From Staphylococcus durrellii (GTDB lineage: Bacteria; Bacillota; Bacilli; Staphylococcales; Staphylococcaceae): DNA of 64,000 bases. The notes under the pieces were generated by a model. That model made no database searches, had not been told where the DNA came from, and saw nothing but the letters and a program-made list of their open reading frames with translations. The stretch spans positions 1,116,001-1,180,000 of the forward strand of contig NZ_JADIIO010000001.1 in the NCBI RefSeq assembly GCF_015594545.1. Direction: 5' to 3'. Position numbers and translations under genes: made by a program. Shown one piece after another: positions 1-10,266 of this stretch; within the stretch, counting starts at the first letter, position 1; each line of letters opens with the position of its first letter.

Positions 1-4
1 TATA

Positions 5-20
5 ATTAAAACGTTTACAT
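5..20. promoter_or_regulatory. candidate catabolite-responsive element (cre) upstream of pfkA
   Basis: The 16 bases fit the Bacillus-type CcpA consensus WTGNAANCGNWNNCWW at all positions but one (T instead of G at position 3). A TATAAT-like box sits at 1-6, so the site would lie at or just after a promoter cut by the window edge. Whether CcpA acts here is inference. Confidence 0.35.
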
Positions 21-57
21 GGATTATTAAACCTTATATTTATGGCACCATAAGTGA

Positions 58-1077
<1,020 letters not shown>

Positions 1078-1097
1078 TTACTCGGGAGGCATTTACA

Positions 1098-2858
1098 ATG
1101 AGAAAAACAAAAATTGTATGTACGATTGGACCAGCATCAGAATCTGAAGAGATGCTAGAAAAACTAATAAAAGCTGGTATGAACGTTGCCAGATTAAACT
1201 TTTCACATGGGGACTTTGACGAACACCAAGCAAGAATTGATTCTATAAGAAAAGTTTCTGAACGTTTAGGTAAAACTGTAGCGATTTTACTTGATACTAA
1301 AGGGCCAGAAATTCGTACTCATAATATGAAAGATGGTGTCATAGAATTAGAAAAAGGTACAGAAGTTACTGTAAGCATGACTGAAGTTGAGGGCACACCT
1401 GAAAAATTCTCAGTTACTTATGATAATCTTATTAATGATGTTGACGAAGGCTCATACATCTTATTAGATGACGGTTTAATTGAATTACAAGTTAAACAAA
1501 TTGATAAAGATAAAGGTGAAGTATTATGCGATGTCTTAAATACTGGAGAACTTAAAAATAAAAAAGGTGTTAATTTACCTGGAGTAAAAGTAAACTTACC
1601 TGGTATTACTGACAAAGATGCTGAAGACATTAAATTTGGTATTAGACAGGGCGTAGACTTTATCGCTGCTAGTTTCGTGCGTCGTCCAAGTGATGTTTTA
1701 GATATCCGTAAATTATTAGAAGAAAATAAAAACGAAAATATTAGTATAATACCTAAGATTGAAAACCAAGAAGGTATCGATAACATTGAAGAAATTTTAG
1801 AAGTTTCCGATGGCTTAATGGTTGCTCGTGGTGATATGGGTGTTGAAATTCCACCAGAATCAGTACCTATGGTGCAAAAGGATTTAATTAGAAAATGTAA
1901 TAAATTAGGTAAACCAGTTATTACTGCAACACAAATGTTAGATTCAATGCAACGTAACCCTCGTGCGACACGTGCAGAAGCAAGTGACGTTGCCAACGCT
2001 ATCTATGATGGCACAGATGCTGTTATGTTATCTGGTGAGACTGCAGCTGGTTCTTATCCAGAAGAAGCTGTAAAAACAATGAGAAATATTGCAGTCTCAG
2101 CTGAAGCTGCTCAAGATTACAAAAAATTATTATCAGACCGTACTAAATTAGTTGAAACTTCCCTAGTTAATGCTATAGGTGTGTCTGTTGCACATACAGC
2201 ATTAAATTTAAATGTTAAAGCTATTGTTGCTGCTACTGAAAGTGGTTCAACGGCGCGTACGATTTCAAAATATAGACCTAAATCAGATATTATTGCAGTA
2301 ACTCCAAGTGGTGAAACAGCTCGCCAATGTGCATTAGTATGGGGCGTTTATCCAGTGATTAAACAAGGCCGTAAAACAACAGATGCATTATTAAATAATG
2401 CTGTAGCAACTGCAGTTGAAACTGAAAGAGTACAAAATGGTGATTTAATTATTATCACTGCTGGCGTACCTACTGGAGAAAAAGGCACTACTAACATGAT
2501 GAAATTACATCTAGTAGGCGATGAAATTGCCAGTGGACAAGGTGTAGGTCGTAATTCGGTAGTTGGTAAAATTTTAGTAGCTAATGCTGCTAACGAACTT
2601 GAAGGCGTTGATCTATCTGACAAAGTTATCGTTACTTCATCAGTAGATGAAACTTTGGTACCTTATATTGAGCAAGCATTAGGCTTAATTACAGAAGAAA
2701 ATGGTATCACATCACCAAGTGCTATCGTAGGTTTAGAAAAAGGTATTCCAACAATAGTTGGTGTTGAAAATGCTACTACTGAATTACAAAGTGATAACTT
2801 AGTAACAGTAGATGCTAATCAAGGAAAAGTATTCGAAGGCTATGCTAACGTGCTTTAA
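1098..2858 (+). CDS. pyk: pyruvate kinase with C-terminal PEP-utilising domain
   Basis: Transfers phosphate from phosphoenolpyruvate to ADP, giving pyruvate and ATP. The N-terminal strand ([10 protein letters not shown]), the active-site segments [21 protein letters not shown] and TATQMLDSM, and the C-terminal allosteric domain are all present. Length is 586 residues: about 110 residues beyond the E. coli type form the extra PEP-utiliser mobile domain (about 477-586) found in Bacillales enzymes. The ribosome-binding site CGGGAGG sits 8 bases before ATG. Second gene of the pfkA-pyk operon, closed by a strong hairpin at 2919-2955. Confidence 0.97.
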   Translation: MRKTKIVCTIGPASESEEMLEKLIKAGMNVARLNFSHGDFDEHQARIDSIRKVSERLGKTVAILLDTKGPEIRTHNMKDGVIELEKGTEVTVSMTEVEGTPEKFSVTYDNLINDVDEGSYILLDDGLIELQVKQIDKDKGEVLCDVLNTGELKNKKGVNLPGVKVNLPGITDKDAEDIKFGIRQGVDFIAASFVRRPSDVLDIRKLLEENKNENISIIPKIENQEGIDNIEEILEVSDGLMVARGDMGVEIPPESVPMVQKDLIRKCNKLGKPVITATQMLDSMQRNPRATRAEASDVANAIYDGTDAVMLSGETAAGSYPEEAVKTMRNIAVSAEAAQDYKKLLSDRTKLVETSLVNAIGVSVAHTALNLNVKAIVAATESGSTARTISKYRPKSDIIAVTPSGETARQCALVWGVYPVIKQGRKTTDALLNNAVATAVETERVQNGDLIIITAGVPTGEKGTTNMMKLHLVGDEIASGQGVGRNSVVGKILVANAANELEGVDLSDKVIVTSSVDETLVPYIEQALGLITEENGITSPSAIVGLEKGIPTIVGVENATTELQSDNLVTVDANQGKVFEGYANVL

Positions 2859-2918
2859 ATTTTTTAAATACAGTATAATATCAGAAGAGCACAATTATTT
2901 ATACTCTTCTCAGAAAGC

Positions 2919-2957
2919 AAACAAACCTTAGGTGATATTTACCTAAGGTTTGTTTAT
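2919..2957 (+). terminator. intrinsic terminator of pfkA-pyk
   Basis: A perfect 15-bp inverted repeat (2919-2933 and 2941-2955) with a 7-base loop, A-rich on the left and T-rich on the right, follows the pyk stop by 60 bases. A weaker repeat AGAAGAG/CTCTTCT lies at 2883-2910. Confidence 0.9.
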
Positions 2958-3102
2958 ATATTAAAAAAGTTTAGTTTAATATTGCTAGTCATTTATGTCG
3001 AATTCTAGTGGAAAAGCACTAGACGAAGATCTTAGACGAAGGCAGTGCACACGGAAGCATGTATAAAAATGCTAACAAAGGTAAAGGAATTGTCAACAGT
3101 AT

Positions 3103-3131
3103 AAAGCCCATTCAAGGATTGAATGGGCTTT
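3103..3131. terminator. hairpin between pyk and the convergent permease gene
   Basis: A perfect 13-bp stem (3103-3115 and 3119-3131) with a 3-base loop lies 9 bases beyond the stop of the minus-strand permease. It has A/T runs on both sides and probably ends that gene. Confidence 0.8.
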
Positions 3132-3139
3132 AATAAACT

Positions 3140-4504
3140 TTATTTTTGAGGTTTTTTAATAGCATTTTTGTATCTAAGATACATAAGTCCTAAAATAACA
3201 AGCCAAATAGGTGTAATATACACAGCTCTTCTTGTATCAACATTTACAAATAATAAACAAAATACTAAGAAGAAAAATACTAAAATAATGTACGCCATAT
3301 ATTTACCGCCAAATAATTTATAATTTGTATGCTTGTGATTCTCAGGATTACGTTTGTGATAATTAATATAAGCAACTGTAATCAATGCCCAAACAACTAG
3401 GAATAATACTGTAGATAGCGTAGTAACATACGTAAATACTTGAGTTGCATTTGGAATAATATAATTAAGTAATGCTGCTATTAGCAATAAAAAGGATGAG
3501 AGAATAATAGCTATGTGTGGTACACCATTTTTATTTGTACTTTTGAAAATAGGAGGTGCTTGCTCTTGATTAGATAAACCAAAAAGCATCCTACTATTTG
3601 AAAAGATACCACTATTACATGATGATGCTGCAGCAGTTAATACAACAAAATTTATAATGCCTGCAGCAAATGGTATACCGATTAGCGCGAACAATCTAAC
3701 GAACGGACTCTCATCTGGGTTAACTTGTGCCCAAGGAACAATAGACATGATAACTGCTAATGAACCTACATAGAATATAATTATACGAATAGGGACGCTA
3801 TTAATAGCTTTTGGGATAGTTACTTTTGGATTTTTTGTTTCTCCAGCAGTAACACCAATTAACTCGATACCTACGAACGAGAACAATGCCATTTGGAATG
3901 ACATCATAAAGCCGCTTACGCCTTTAGGGAAGATACCATTATTATATAAATTAGAAAGTGATGCATGACCAAATTGTGTTTTATAGGCCATAATTATCAT
4001 AATTGCACCAACGATAATTAAAGCGACAATTGTAACAATTTTAATAATTGCAAACCAAAATTCTAACTCCCCAAATAGCTTTGCACTTAATAAATTAAAT
4101 GACATTAAGATCAGTACACAAAATAAAGCACTTATCCAGTTTGGTATTTGTGGAAACCAAAAACTTATGTATTTTGCCACGGCTGTAACTTCTGCCATAC
4201 CCGTAATAATCCAGCATAACCAATAAGTCCAACCGGTAACGAATCCCGCGAATGGTCCTATATATTCGTTAGTTACATCGGCAAAAGATTTAAAACCAGT
4301 ATTTGAAACCAGAATCTCGCCTAAACCCCTCATAAACATAAATAACATAAAACCTATGATAATGTAGGTAAGTAATATGGAAGGACCTGTTAACGCAATC
4401 GTTTGTCCTGCTCCCAAAAATAACCCAGTACCAATTGCTCCCCCGATAGCAATTAGTTGAACATGACGATTACTAAGTTCTCTCTCTAATACTTGTTTGC
4501 TCAT
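3140..4504 (-). CDS. amino acid permease of the D-serine/D-alanine/glycine (CycA) type
   Basis: An APC-superfamily, AAT-family importer with about 12 hydrophobic segments that takes up amino acids by proton symport in the cell membrane. The N-terminal signature RHVQLIAIGGAIGTGLFLGAG and the segment GIELIGVTAGETKNP are typical. Overall it reads closest to CycA/AapA transporters, but substrate cannot be proved from sequence. The start chosen is the second ATG (MSKQ), because GGAG lies 8 bases before it and only 2 bases before the upstream ATG at 4510. It is a monocistronic minus-strand gene between pyk and citZ, with a hairpin at its 3' end. Confidence 0.85.
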   Translation of the reverse strand: MSKQVLERELSNRHVQLIAIGGAIGTGLFLGAGQTIALTGPSILLTYIIIGFMLFMFMRGLGEILVSNTGFKSFADVTNEYIGPFAGFVTGWTYWLCWIITGMAEVTAVAKYISFWFPQIPNWISALFCVLILMSFNLLSAKLFGELEFWFAIIKIVTIVALIIVGAIMIIMAYKTQFGHASLSNLYNNGIFPKGVSGFMMSFQMALFSFVGIELIGVTAGETKNPKVTIPKAINSVPIRIIIFYVGSLAVIMSIVPWAQVNPDESPFVRLFALIGIPFAAGIINFVVLTAAASSCNSGIFSNSRMLFGLSNQEQAPPIFKSTNKNGVPHIAIILSSFLLLIAALLNYIIPNATQVFTYVTTLSTVLFLVVWALITVAYINYHKRNPENHKHTNYKLFGGKYMAYIILVFFFLVFCLLFVNVDTRRAVYITPIWLVILGLMYLRYKNAIKKPQK

Positions 4505-4850
4505 TTGCATTTCTCCTTTGTTTATTTAGTATCAATTATGCTATCCAAATAAAAATATTACAACTATTTTTAAAATTTAATAAGTAATTTTACAGGTTTT
4601 AATTTATATTTAGTTATCGTATATGATAAAAAATTAAATTCTAAGAAAAATTGAAGTAATCTTCTATAAATATTAGAATGTAGATATAACAAACAATATT
4701 ATTTGTGAATTATTTAAAGTAGTATATAGTTTAATAATTTCTTATAAGGCTAATAAGAATTATGGCTTTATATATTCACAAATCATCTTTGATTGGATAT
4801 AATAGTTTTTGTAAGCCATTTCATAACGAAATAGAAAAGGGGAATTAAAT
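4505..4850. other. non-coding region between the permease gene and citZ
   Basis: This is a 346-base AT-rich divergent promoter region. Apart from the citZ promoter at 4775-4803 I see no gene. An ATAA/TTAT-rich stretch at 4744-4763 could be an operator, but its spacing does not match the CcpC/CcpE-type ATAA-N7-TTAT box. Confidence 0.5.
4775..4803 (+). promoter_or_regulatory. putative sigma-A promoter of citZ
   Basis: TTCACA, a 17-base spacer and TATAAT end 47 bases before the citZ start. Confidence 0.6.
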
Positions 4851-5969
4851 ATGGCAAACGTACAAAAAGGCTTAGAAGGGGTTCTAGCTGCCGAAACTAA
4901 AGTTAGTTCAATCATCGACAGTCAATTAACATATGCGGGCTATGACATAGATGATTTAGCAAATAATGCTGAATTTGAAGAAATTATCTTTTTATTATGG
5001 CATTATAGATTACCAAGTGCTGAAGAACTTAAAACTTTAAAAGAAAAACTATTAAGTTATATGGAGTTAAATCCTAGAGTGTATAGCCACTTCAAAGAAT
5101 ATGCTACAGATAATGTACACCCTATGACTGCTTTAAGAACTTCAGTATCTTATATTGCTCACTTTGATCCAAATGCCGAAGCTGAGAACGATACAGAAAC
5201 TTTAGAGCGAGGTATTCGTATTCAAGCAAAAATTGCTTCATTAGTAACTGCTTTTGCTCGTGTAAGAGAAGATAAAGAACCGGTAAAACCGAACAAAGAC
5301 TTAAATTATGCAGGCAACTTCTTGTATATGTTAAGAGGCGAATTACCTACAGACATTGAAGTAGAAGCCTTTAACAAAGCATTAGTATTGCATGCTGACC
5401 ATGAATTCAATGCTTCAACATTTACAGCTAGATGTGCTGTATCATCATTATCTGACATGTATTCAGGTATCGTTGCTGCGGTTGGTTCATTAAAAGGTCC
5501 TTTACACGGCGGGGCAAACGAACGTGTTATGAGCATGTTAGCTGAAGTTAAATCAGAAGATGAAGTTGATGAATATATCGACCAAAAAATCAAAAATAAA
5601 GAAAAAATAATGGGCTTTGGACACCGCGTATATAAAGATGGCGACCCTAGAGCGAAGTTCTTAAAAGAAATGAGCAGAAAAATTACAAATGAAACTGGTC
5701 AAAGTCAATTATTTGATATTTCTGTGAAAATTGCAGACAAAATGAAAAAAGAAAAAGGTTTAATTGCGAATGTAGACTTTTATAGTGCTACAGTTTATCA
5801 CAGCTTAAATATAGAACATGATTTATTCACTCCAATTTTTGCTGTAAGTAGAACTTCAGGATGGATTGCTCATATTCTAGAACAATATGAAGATAATAGA
5901 ATTATGCGTCCAAGAGCACATTATGTTGGTGAAGTTAATAGAACTTATGTACCAATTGAAGAACGATAA
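4851..5969 (+). CDS. citZ: citrate synthase
   Basis: Condenses oxaloacetate with acetyl-CoA to citrate, the entry step of the TCA cycle. The 372-residue length matches the short Gram-positive type. The catalytic triad is visible as His219 (GPLHGGANE), His258 ([13 protein letters not shown]) and Asp309 ([10 protein letters not shown]). The start is ATG after an AAAAGGGG ribosome-binding site. icd follows 44 bases downstream and the pair is probably one operon. Unlike in Bacillus subtilis, no malate dehydrogenase gene follows icd. Confidence 0.96.
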   Translation: MANVQKGLEGVLAAETKVSSIIDSQLTYAGYDIDDLANNAEFEEIIFLLWHYRLPSAEELKTLKEKLLSYMELNPRVYSHFKEYATDNVHPMTALRTSVSYIAHFDPNAEAENDTETLERGIRIQAKIASLVTAFARVREDKEPVKPNKDLNYAGNFLYMLRGELPTDIEVEAFNKALVLHADHEFNASTFTARCAVSSLSDMYSGIVAAVGSLKGPLHGGANERVMSMLAEVKSEDEVDEYIDQKIKNKEKIMGFGHRVYKDGDPRAKFLKEMSRKITNETGQSQLFDISVKIADKMKKEKGLIANVDFYSATVYHSLNIEHDLFTPIFAVSRTSGWIAHILEQYEDNRIMRPRAHYVGEVNRTYVPIEER

Positions 5970-6013
5970 TAAAAAATAATTATTATAGACAAAATATGCG
6001 GAGGTTTTTAGAA

Positions 6014-7282
6014 ATGGCAGTAAACAAAATAGTAAAAAACAACGACGGATTATCAGTACCAAATGAACCAACGATTCCATATATTATTGGTGATGGAATT
6101 GGACCAGACATTTGGAAAGCGGCAAGCAGAGTTATCGATGCAGCTGTAGAAAAAGCCTATAATGGCGAGAAGAAAATTGATTGGAAAGAAGTATTAGCTG
6201 GTCAGAAAGCATATGATGAAACTGGTGAATGGTTACCTAAAGAAACTTTAGAAGCTATAGATGAATACTTAATCGCAATCAAAGGTCCGTTAACTACACC
6301 TATCGGTGGCGGTATTCGTTCATTAAACGTAGCTTTACGTCAAGAATTAGACTTGTTTACTTGTTTAAGACCGGTTCGTTGGTTTAAAGGTGTACCTTCT
6401 CCTGTTAAAAGACCAGAAGAAACTGACATGGTTATTTTCCGTGAAAACACTGAAGATATTTATGCAGGTATTGAATTTAAAGAAGGATCTTCAGAAGTGA
6501 AAAAAGTCGTTGATTTCTTACAAAATGAAATGGGTGCAAAAAACATTCGTTTCCCTGAAACTTCAGGTATCGGTATTAAACCAGTATCTAAAGAAGGTAC
6601 AGAACGTTTAGTACGTGCAGCAATTCAATATGCTTTAGATAACAATCGTAAATCAGTTACGTTAGTACACAAAGGTAACATTATGAAATTTACAGAAGGT
6701 GCCTTCAAACAATGGGGTTACGACGTTGCACATAACGAATTTGCTGATAAAGTATTCACTTGGCAACAATATGACCAAATAGTTGAAGAAAAAGGTAAAG
6801 ATGAAGCTAATGCTGTTCAAGATAAAGCTGAAAAAGAAGGTAAAATCATTATTAAAGATTCTATTGCTGATATCTTCTTACAACAAATTCTTACTCGTCC
6901 AGCAGACCACGACGTAGTTGCTACAATGAACTTAAATGGTGACTATGTATCAGATGCGTTAGCTGCGCAAGTTGGTGGTATTGGTATCGCTCCTGGAGCG
7001 AACATTAACTATGAAAGTGGGCATGCAATTTTCGAAGCGACACATGGTACTGCTCCTAAGTATGCTGACCAAAACAAAGTTAATCCATCATCAGAAATTT
7101 TAAGTGCTGTTTTAATGTTAGAACATTTAGGATGGCAAGAAGCTGCTGACAAAATTACAGATTCAATTGAAAGAACAATCGCATCTAAAGTAGTAACATA
7201 CGACTTCGCACGTTTAATGGACGGTGCTGAAGAAGTTTCAACTTCTCAATTCGCAGATGAGTTAATTAAAAATTTAAGCTAA
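6014..7282 (+). CDS. icd: NADP-dependent isocitrate dehydrogenase
   Basis: Oxidatively decarboxylates isocitrate to 2-oxoglutarate with NADP+. The protein has 422 residues. It carries the substrate loop [20 protein letters not shown], whose Ser is the one phosphorylated in E. coli Icd, then [23 protein letters not shown] and the cofactor region [10 protein letters not shown]. The start chosen is ATG 6014 (MAVNK), 9 bases after GCGGAGG. An in-frame ATG at 5996 overlaps that ribosome-binding site and would add six unlikely residues. Cotranscribed with citZ; a terminator hairpin follows at 7345. Confidence 0.96.
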   Translation: MAVNKIVKNNDGLSVPNEPTIPYIIGDGIGPDIWKAASRVIDAAVEKAYNGEKKIDWKEVLAGQKAYDETGEWLPKETLEAIDEYLIAIKGPLTTPIGGGIRSLNVALRQELDLFTCLRPVRWFKGVPSPVKRPEETDMVIFRENTEDIYAGIEFKEGSSEVKKVVDFLQNEMGAKNIRFPETSGIGIKPVSKEGTERLVRAAIQYALDNNRKSVTLVHKGNIMKFTEGAFKQWGYDVAHNEFADKVFTWQQYDQIVEEKGKDEANAVQDKAEKEGKIIIKDSIADIFLQQILTRPADHDVVATMNLNGDYVSDALAAQVGGIGIAPGANINYESGHAIFEATHGTAPKYADQNKVNPSSEILSAVLMLEHLGWQEAADKITDSIERTIASKVVTYDFARLMDGAEEVSTSQFADELIKNLS

Positions 7283-7344
7283 TAGTTGTTTAAGTTAAAT
7301 TATAGACTTGTAGATAATGTTTATATTTGCGATTACTATTAAAT

Positions 7345-7380
7345 AAGCACCCCCTTTACTATTAAGGGAGTGCTTATTTT
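7345..7380 (+). terminator. intrinsic terminator of citZ-icd
   Basis: A 12-base stem AAGCACCCCCTT / AAGGGAGTGCTT with one mismatch and a 7-base loop is followed by ATTTT. Confidence 0.85.
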
Positions 7381-7733
7381 AATTGAATGATAAGCCCTAC
7401 ACTATGCTTAGGTTCTTATTGTTGTACTGTTGCAATTAAAATTGAACCTTTTAGTGCTAAATAATATGTAGTAAGGTAATTAAAGTTACTGAGACGTGTA
7501 GATGAAATAGTTGGCATTAGATATAATTACTTCAGTACAGACATAATAGAAATGTAACTACTATATCGTTTTCACCTAACAATACAAAAAGTATATTAGT
7601 AATTGTAATTATGTATTTTTTATATTAACCAAATTAAGGTAATGTTAAGTTTATGTAAATCAATGTCAATTGTGTTATTTTTATAACTATTTAGGTTATA
7701 ATTACGGTGTAAATATATTAATGGAGGTACGCT
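7381..7733. other. non-coding region upstream of phoP
   Basis: About 350 AT-rich bases without a convincing ORF. A TATAAT box at 7697-7702 lies 31 bases before phoP but has no good -35 element at the usual distance, as expected for an activator-dependent promoter. TTAA-containing short repeats around 7630-7660 could be PhoP sites but do not form a clear Pho box. Confidence 0.4.
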
Positions 7734-8444
7734 ATGTCTCAAACAGTGCTTATAGTTGACGATGAACAATCAATTGTAACGTTGCTTAAATATAATTTAG
7801 AACAAGCAGGTTACATTACAGAAGTAGCCTATGATGGTGAAGAAGCATTAGAAAAAGTTGATGCATTTAAGCCTGAAGTAGTTTTATTAGATGTTATGTT
7901 ACCTAAAAAAGATGGGATAGAAGTTTGTAAACAAATTCGCTCAGATAAGAATTTAGTACCTATATTAATGTTAACTGCTAAAGATGATGAGTTTGATCGC
8001 GTGCTCGGTTTGGAATTAGGTGCAGATGATTATATGACGAAACCATTTTCACCAAGAGAAGTTGTAGCCCGTGTCAAAGCAATATTAAGACGGTCAGCAA
8101 TGATTACAGAACTTAGTGAAACAGCCGACAGTTCTGATGATATTCACATCGGCTCAATAAAAATAAGACCTGATTTTTTCGAAGTTTATCGCAATGGAGA
8201 ATTATTAGAATTAACTCCGAAAGAATTTGAATTATTATTATACTTAATAGATAGACAGGGTAGAGTAATTACACGTGAACACATGTTAAATTCAGTGTGG
8301 AATTATGAATTTGCGGGAGATTCTCGAATTGTTGATGTACATATTAGCCACTTGAGGGATAAATTAGAAGACAATCCAAAGCAACCCAAATTAATTAAAA
8401 CGGTACGCGGATTGGGATATAAACTAGAAAGACCGAAAGTTTAA
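7734..8444 (+). CDS. phoP: phosphate-responsive response regulator PhoP
   Basis: OmpR-family transcription factor of the phosphate-starvation two-component system. The receiver domain covers about 1-118 with the acidic pocket DDE and phospho-acceptor Asp53 (LLDVMLP). The winged-helix DNA-binding domain covers about 137-233 (LTPKEFELLLYL, RIVDVHISHLRDKL). The start is ATG after ATGGAGG. Its stop codon overlaps the phoR start (TAATG), so the two are translationally coupled. The assignment to PhoP rests on the resemblance and on the phoR-polA neighbourhood. Confidence 0.93.
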   Translation: MSQTVLIVDDEQSIVTLLKYNLEQAGYITEVAYDGEEALEKVDAFKPEVVLLDVMLPKKDGIEVCKQIRSDKNLVPILMLTAKDDEFDRVLGLELGADDYMTKPFSPREVVARVKAILRRSAMITELSETADSSDDIHIGSIKIRPDFFEVYRNGELLELTPKEFELLLYLIDRQGRVITREHMLNSVWNYEFAGDSRIVDVHISHLRDKLEDNPKQPKLIKTVRGLGYKLERPKV

Positions 8445-10141
8445 TGTTAAAGTTCCATCAACAACTATTAATCATTTTATGTACGATAACAATTGTGAGT
8501 TTCCTTGTGTTAGGATTCATTGTTACACATGTCATTTATTCTACTGTTTCATACAACCAACAGCAAAATCTTAATAATAGAGCTTCACATTTTATTAACT
8601 TATTAAATCATGGTCAACGGAAAGAATTAACAAAACAAATAAAAAATGAACAAATAACTGTTAAAATCAAGCAAAAAAATAAAGAAATTTACACAGAGTC
8701 TAGTAGCGTACCAATTAGCACTAAATTCTCAGATGTAACAAATACTGCACCATTAAATTACGATAAATATAATAAAAAGCATAGATATACATATGAAACT
8801 ACTGTAGATAATTATAAAGTTATAATTAGTGGCGTAAACAACCATATACATACCTTGCAATTAAAAATATGGTACTATTTTTTACTAAGTGTCATTGTAG
8901 TAATCCTTGTGATGTTTTTAGTTGTTAGAATGATTAATCGTACGTATATTAGACCGATTAAAGAAGTGACTTACGCTACACAACTTCTTGCGGAAGGCTA
9001 TTATCATGTTAGAGTTCCAGAAAGTAATGTCAAGGAAACGAAGGAATTGTTTGTCACTACTAACGAATTAGCTAGAAAGCTTCAGAGGTTAAACAATCAA
9101 CAAAAATTACAATCAAATCGATTAAAGACTACCTTGGAGAATATTCCTAGTTCGATATTAATGATTGATAAATACGGTGAAATAGTAATAGCTAATAGAA
9201 CTTATTATGAAGTGTTTGCACCTGATAAATCAGTTGAGCATCACAGTTATATAGAAATGTTAGATGACAAAGTTCAGAACTTAATAACCGATGCCTTTAA
9301 AATGGAAAAAGCGTTATATCATCAAGTGAAACTGAATGTTAGTCAAGTTCATGAGAAATACTTTGATACGGCGTGTGTACCAATTTTATCTAAATCCAAA
9401 AAGCATTTATATGGTATGGTAATCGTGTTGCATGATATAACTAACCTTAAAAAATTGGAAAATCTTAGACGTGAGTTTGTAGCAAACGTTTCACACGAAT
9501 TAAAAACACCCATTACATCGATAAAAGGTTTTGCGGAAACGTTAATAGATGGAGCTAAGGATGATCCGCAATCATTGAATGCCTTTTTAGATATTATTCT
9601 GAAAGAATCAGAACGCATTGAATCATTGGTTTTTGATTTATTAGATTTATCACATGTAGAACAACAGAGTGAAATTGCAACGACACGCTTAAATTTAGCT
9701 CACATCGTGCAAAGTAATATTGATAGTTTACAAACAATAGCTGAAAAGAAATCAATCAACATAAACGCTAATCTTGATTCTGATGTTTATATTGAGGCAA
9801 ATGAAGGTAAAATTTCGCAGGTAGTAATTAATTTAGTTTCTAATGCAATTAACTATTCACCTAAAAATAGCGAAATAATAATAAGAGTGTACGAAGAACA
9901 GCATAAATCGATATTAGTTGTAGAAGATTTTGGGATAGGTATTAGTGAACAAGATCAACAGCATATATTTGAACGTTTCTATAGGGTTGATAAAGCTAGA
10001 AGTAGAGATTCTGGTGGCACTGGTTTAGGCTTATCAATAGCAAAGCATATAGTAGAAGCGCATAAAGGTCGTATCAGTGTTTCATCAAAACCCAATCAAG
10101 GTTCAATATTCAAAGTTATATTTTTCGATGATACGTTATAA
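8444..10141 (+). CDS. phoR: sensor histidine kinase PhoR
   Basis: Membrane sensor partner of PhoP. Two transmembrane segments (about 7-29 and 144-166) flank an extracytoplasmic domain of about 115 residues. A HAMP region, a PAS domain (about 228-325), the HisKA dimerisation helix with phospho-accepting His351 (VSHELKTP) and a HATPase domain (N-box NLVSNAINYS, G1 VEDFGIGIS, G2 GGTGLGLSI) follow in order. Length 565 residues is normal. It overlaps phoP by one base and is followed by a terminator hairpin before polA. Confidence 0.93.
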   Translation: MLKFHQQLLIILCTITIVSFLVLGFIVTHVIYSTVSYNQQQNLNNRASHFINLLNHGQRKELTKQIKNEQITVKIKQKNKEIYTESSSVPISTKFSDVTNTAPLNYDKYNKKHRYTYETTVDNYKVIISGVNNHIHTLQLKIWYYFLLSVIVVILVMFLVVRMINRTYIRPIKEVTYATQLLAEGYYHVRVPESNVKETKELFVTTNELARKLQRLNNQQKLQSNRLKTTLENIPSSILMIDKYGEIVIANRTYYEVFAPDKSVEHHSYIEMLDDKVQNLITDAFKMEKALYHQVKLNVSQVHEKYFDTACVPILSKSKKHLYGMVIVLHDITNLKKLENLRREFVANVSHELKTPITSIKGFAETLIDGAKDDPQSLNAFLDIILKESERIESLVFDLLDLSHVEQQSEIATTRLNLAHIVQSNIDSLQTIAEKKSININANLDSDVYIEANEGKISQVVINLVSNAINYSPKNSEIIIRVYEEQHKSILVVEDFGIGISEQDQQHIFERFYRVDKARSRDSGGTGLGLSIAKHIVEAHKGRISVSSKPNQGSIFKVIFFDDTL

Positions 10142-10144
10142 CTC

Positions 10145-10180
10145 AGTTCCCACAAGTTATTAAATTTGTGGGAGCTTTTT
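10145..10180 (+). terminator. intrinsic terminator of phoPR
   Basis: An 8-bp stem TCCCACAA / TTGTGGGA with a 10-base loop is followed by GCTTTTT directly after the phoR stop. Confidence 0.8.
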
Positions 10181-10266
10181 CACTAAGCAAATTCAACGTA
10201 AAAAGTACGGTACAGCAGAAGATTATGATAAAATGGTAACTAAATGAGTTCTGGAGGTTAATTAAA

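Noticed and set aside
1418-1996. 192-residue open frame on the minus strand inside pyk
   Set aside because: It is antisense to a strongly conserved gene, is serine/leucine-rich with low-complexity character, and has no ribosome-binding site. The same holds for the antisense frames in citZ, thrS, clpX, valS, secDF and others.
3103-3131. Hairpin considered as a small RNA gene
   Set aside because: Its position directly after the permease stop and flanking A/T runs are fully explained by a terminator.
4744-4763. Possible CcpC/CcpE citrate-responsive box upstream of citZ
   Set aside because: ATAA and TTAT half-sites are present but spaced by 12 or 3 bases instead of 7, and such motifs arise easily in AT-rich DNA.
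7630-7680. Possible Pho box for PhoP autoregulation
   Set aside because: TTAA-like hexamers occur but without the regular spacing of direct repeats expected for a PhoP operator.
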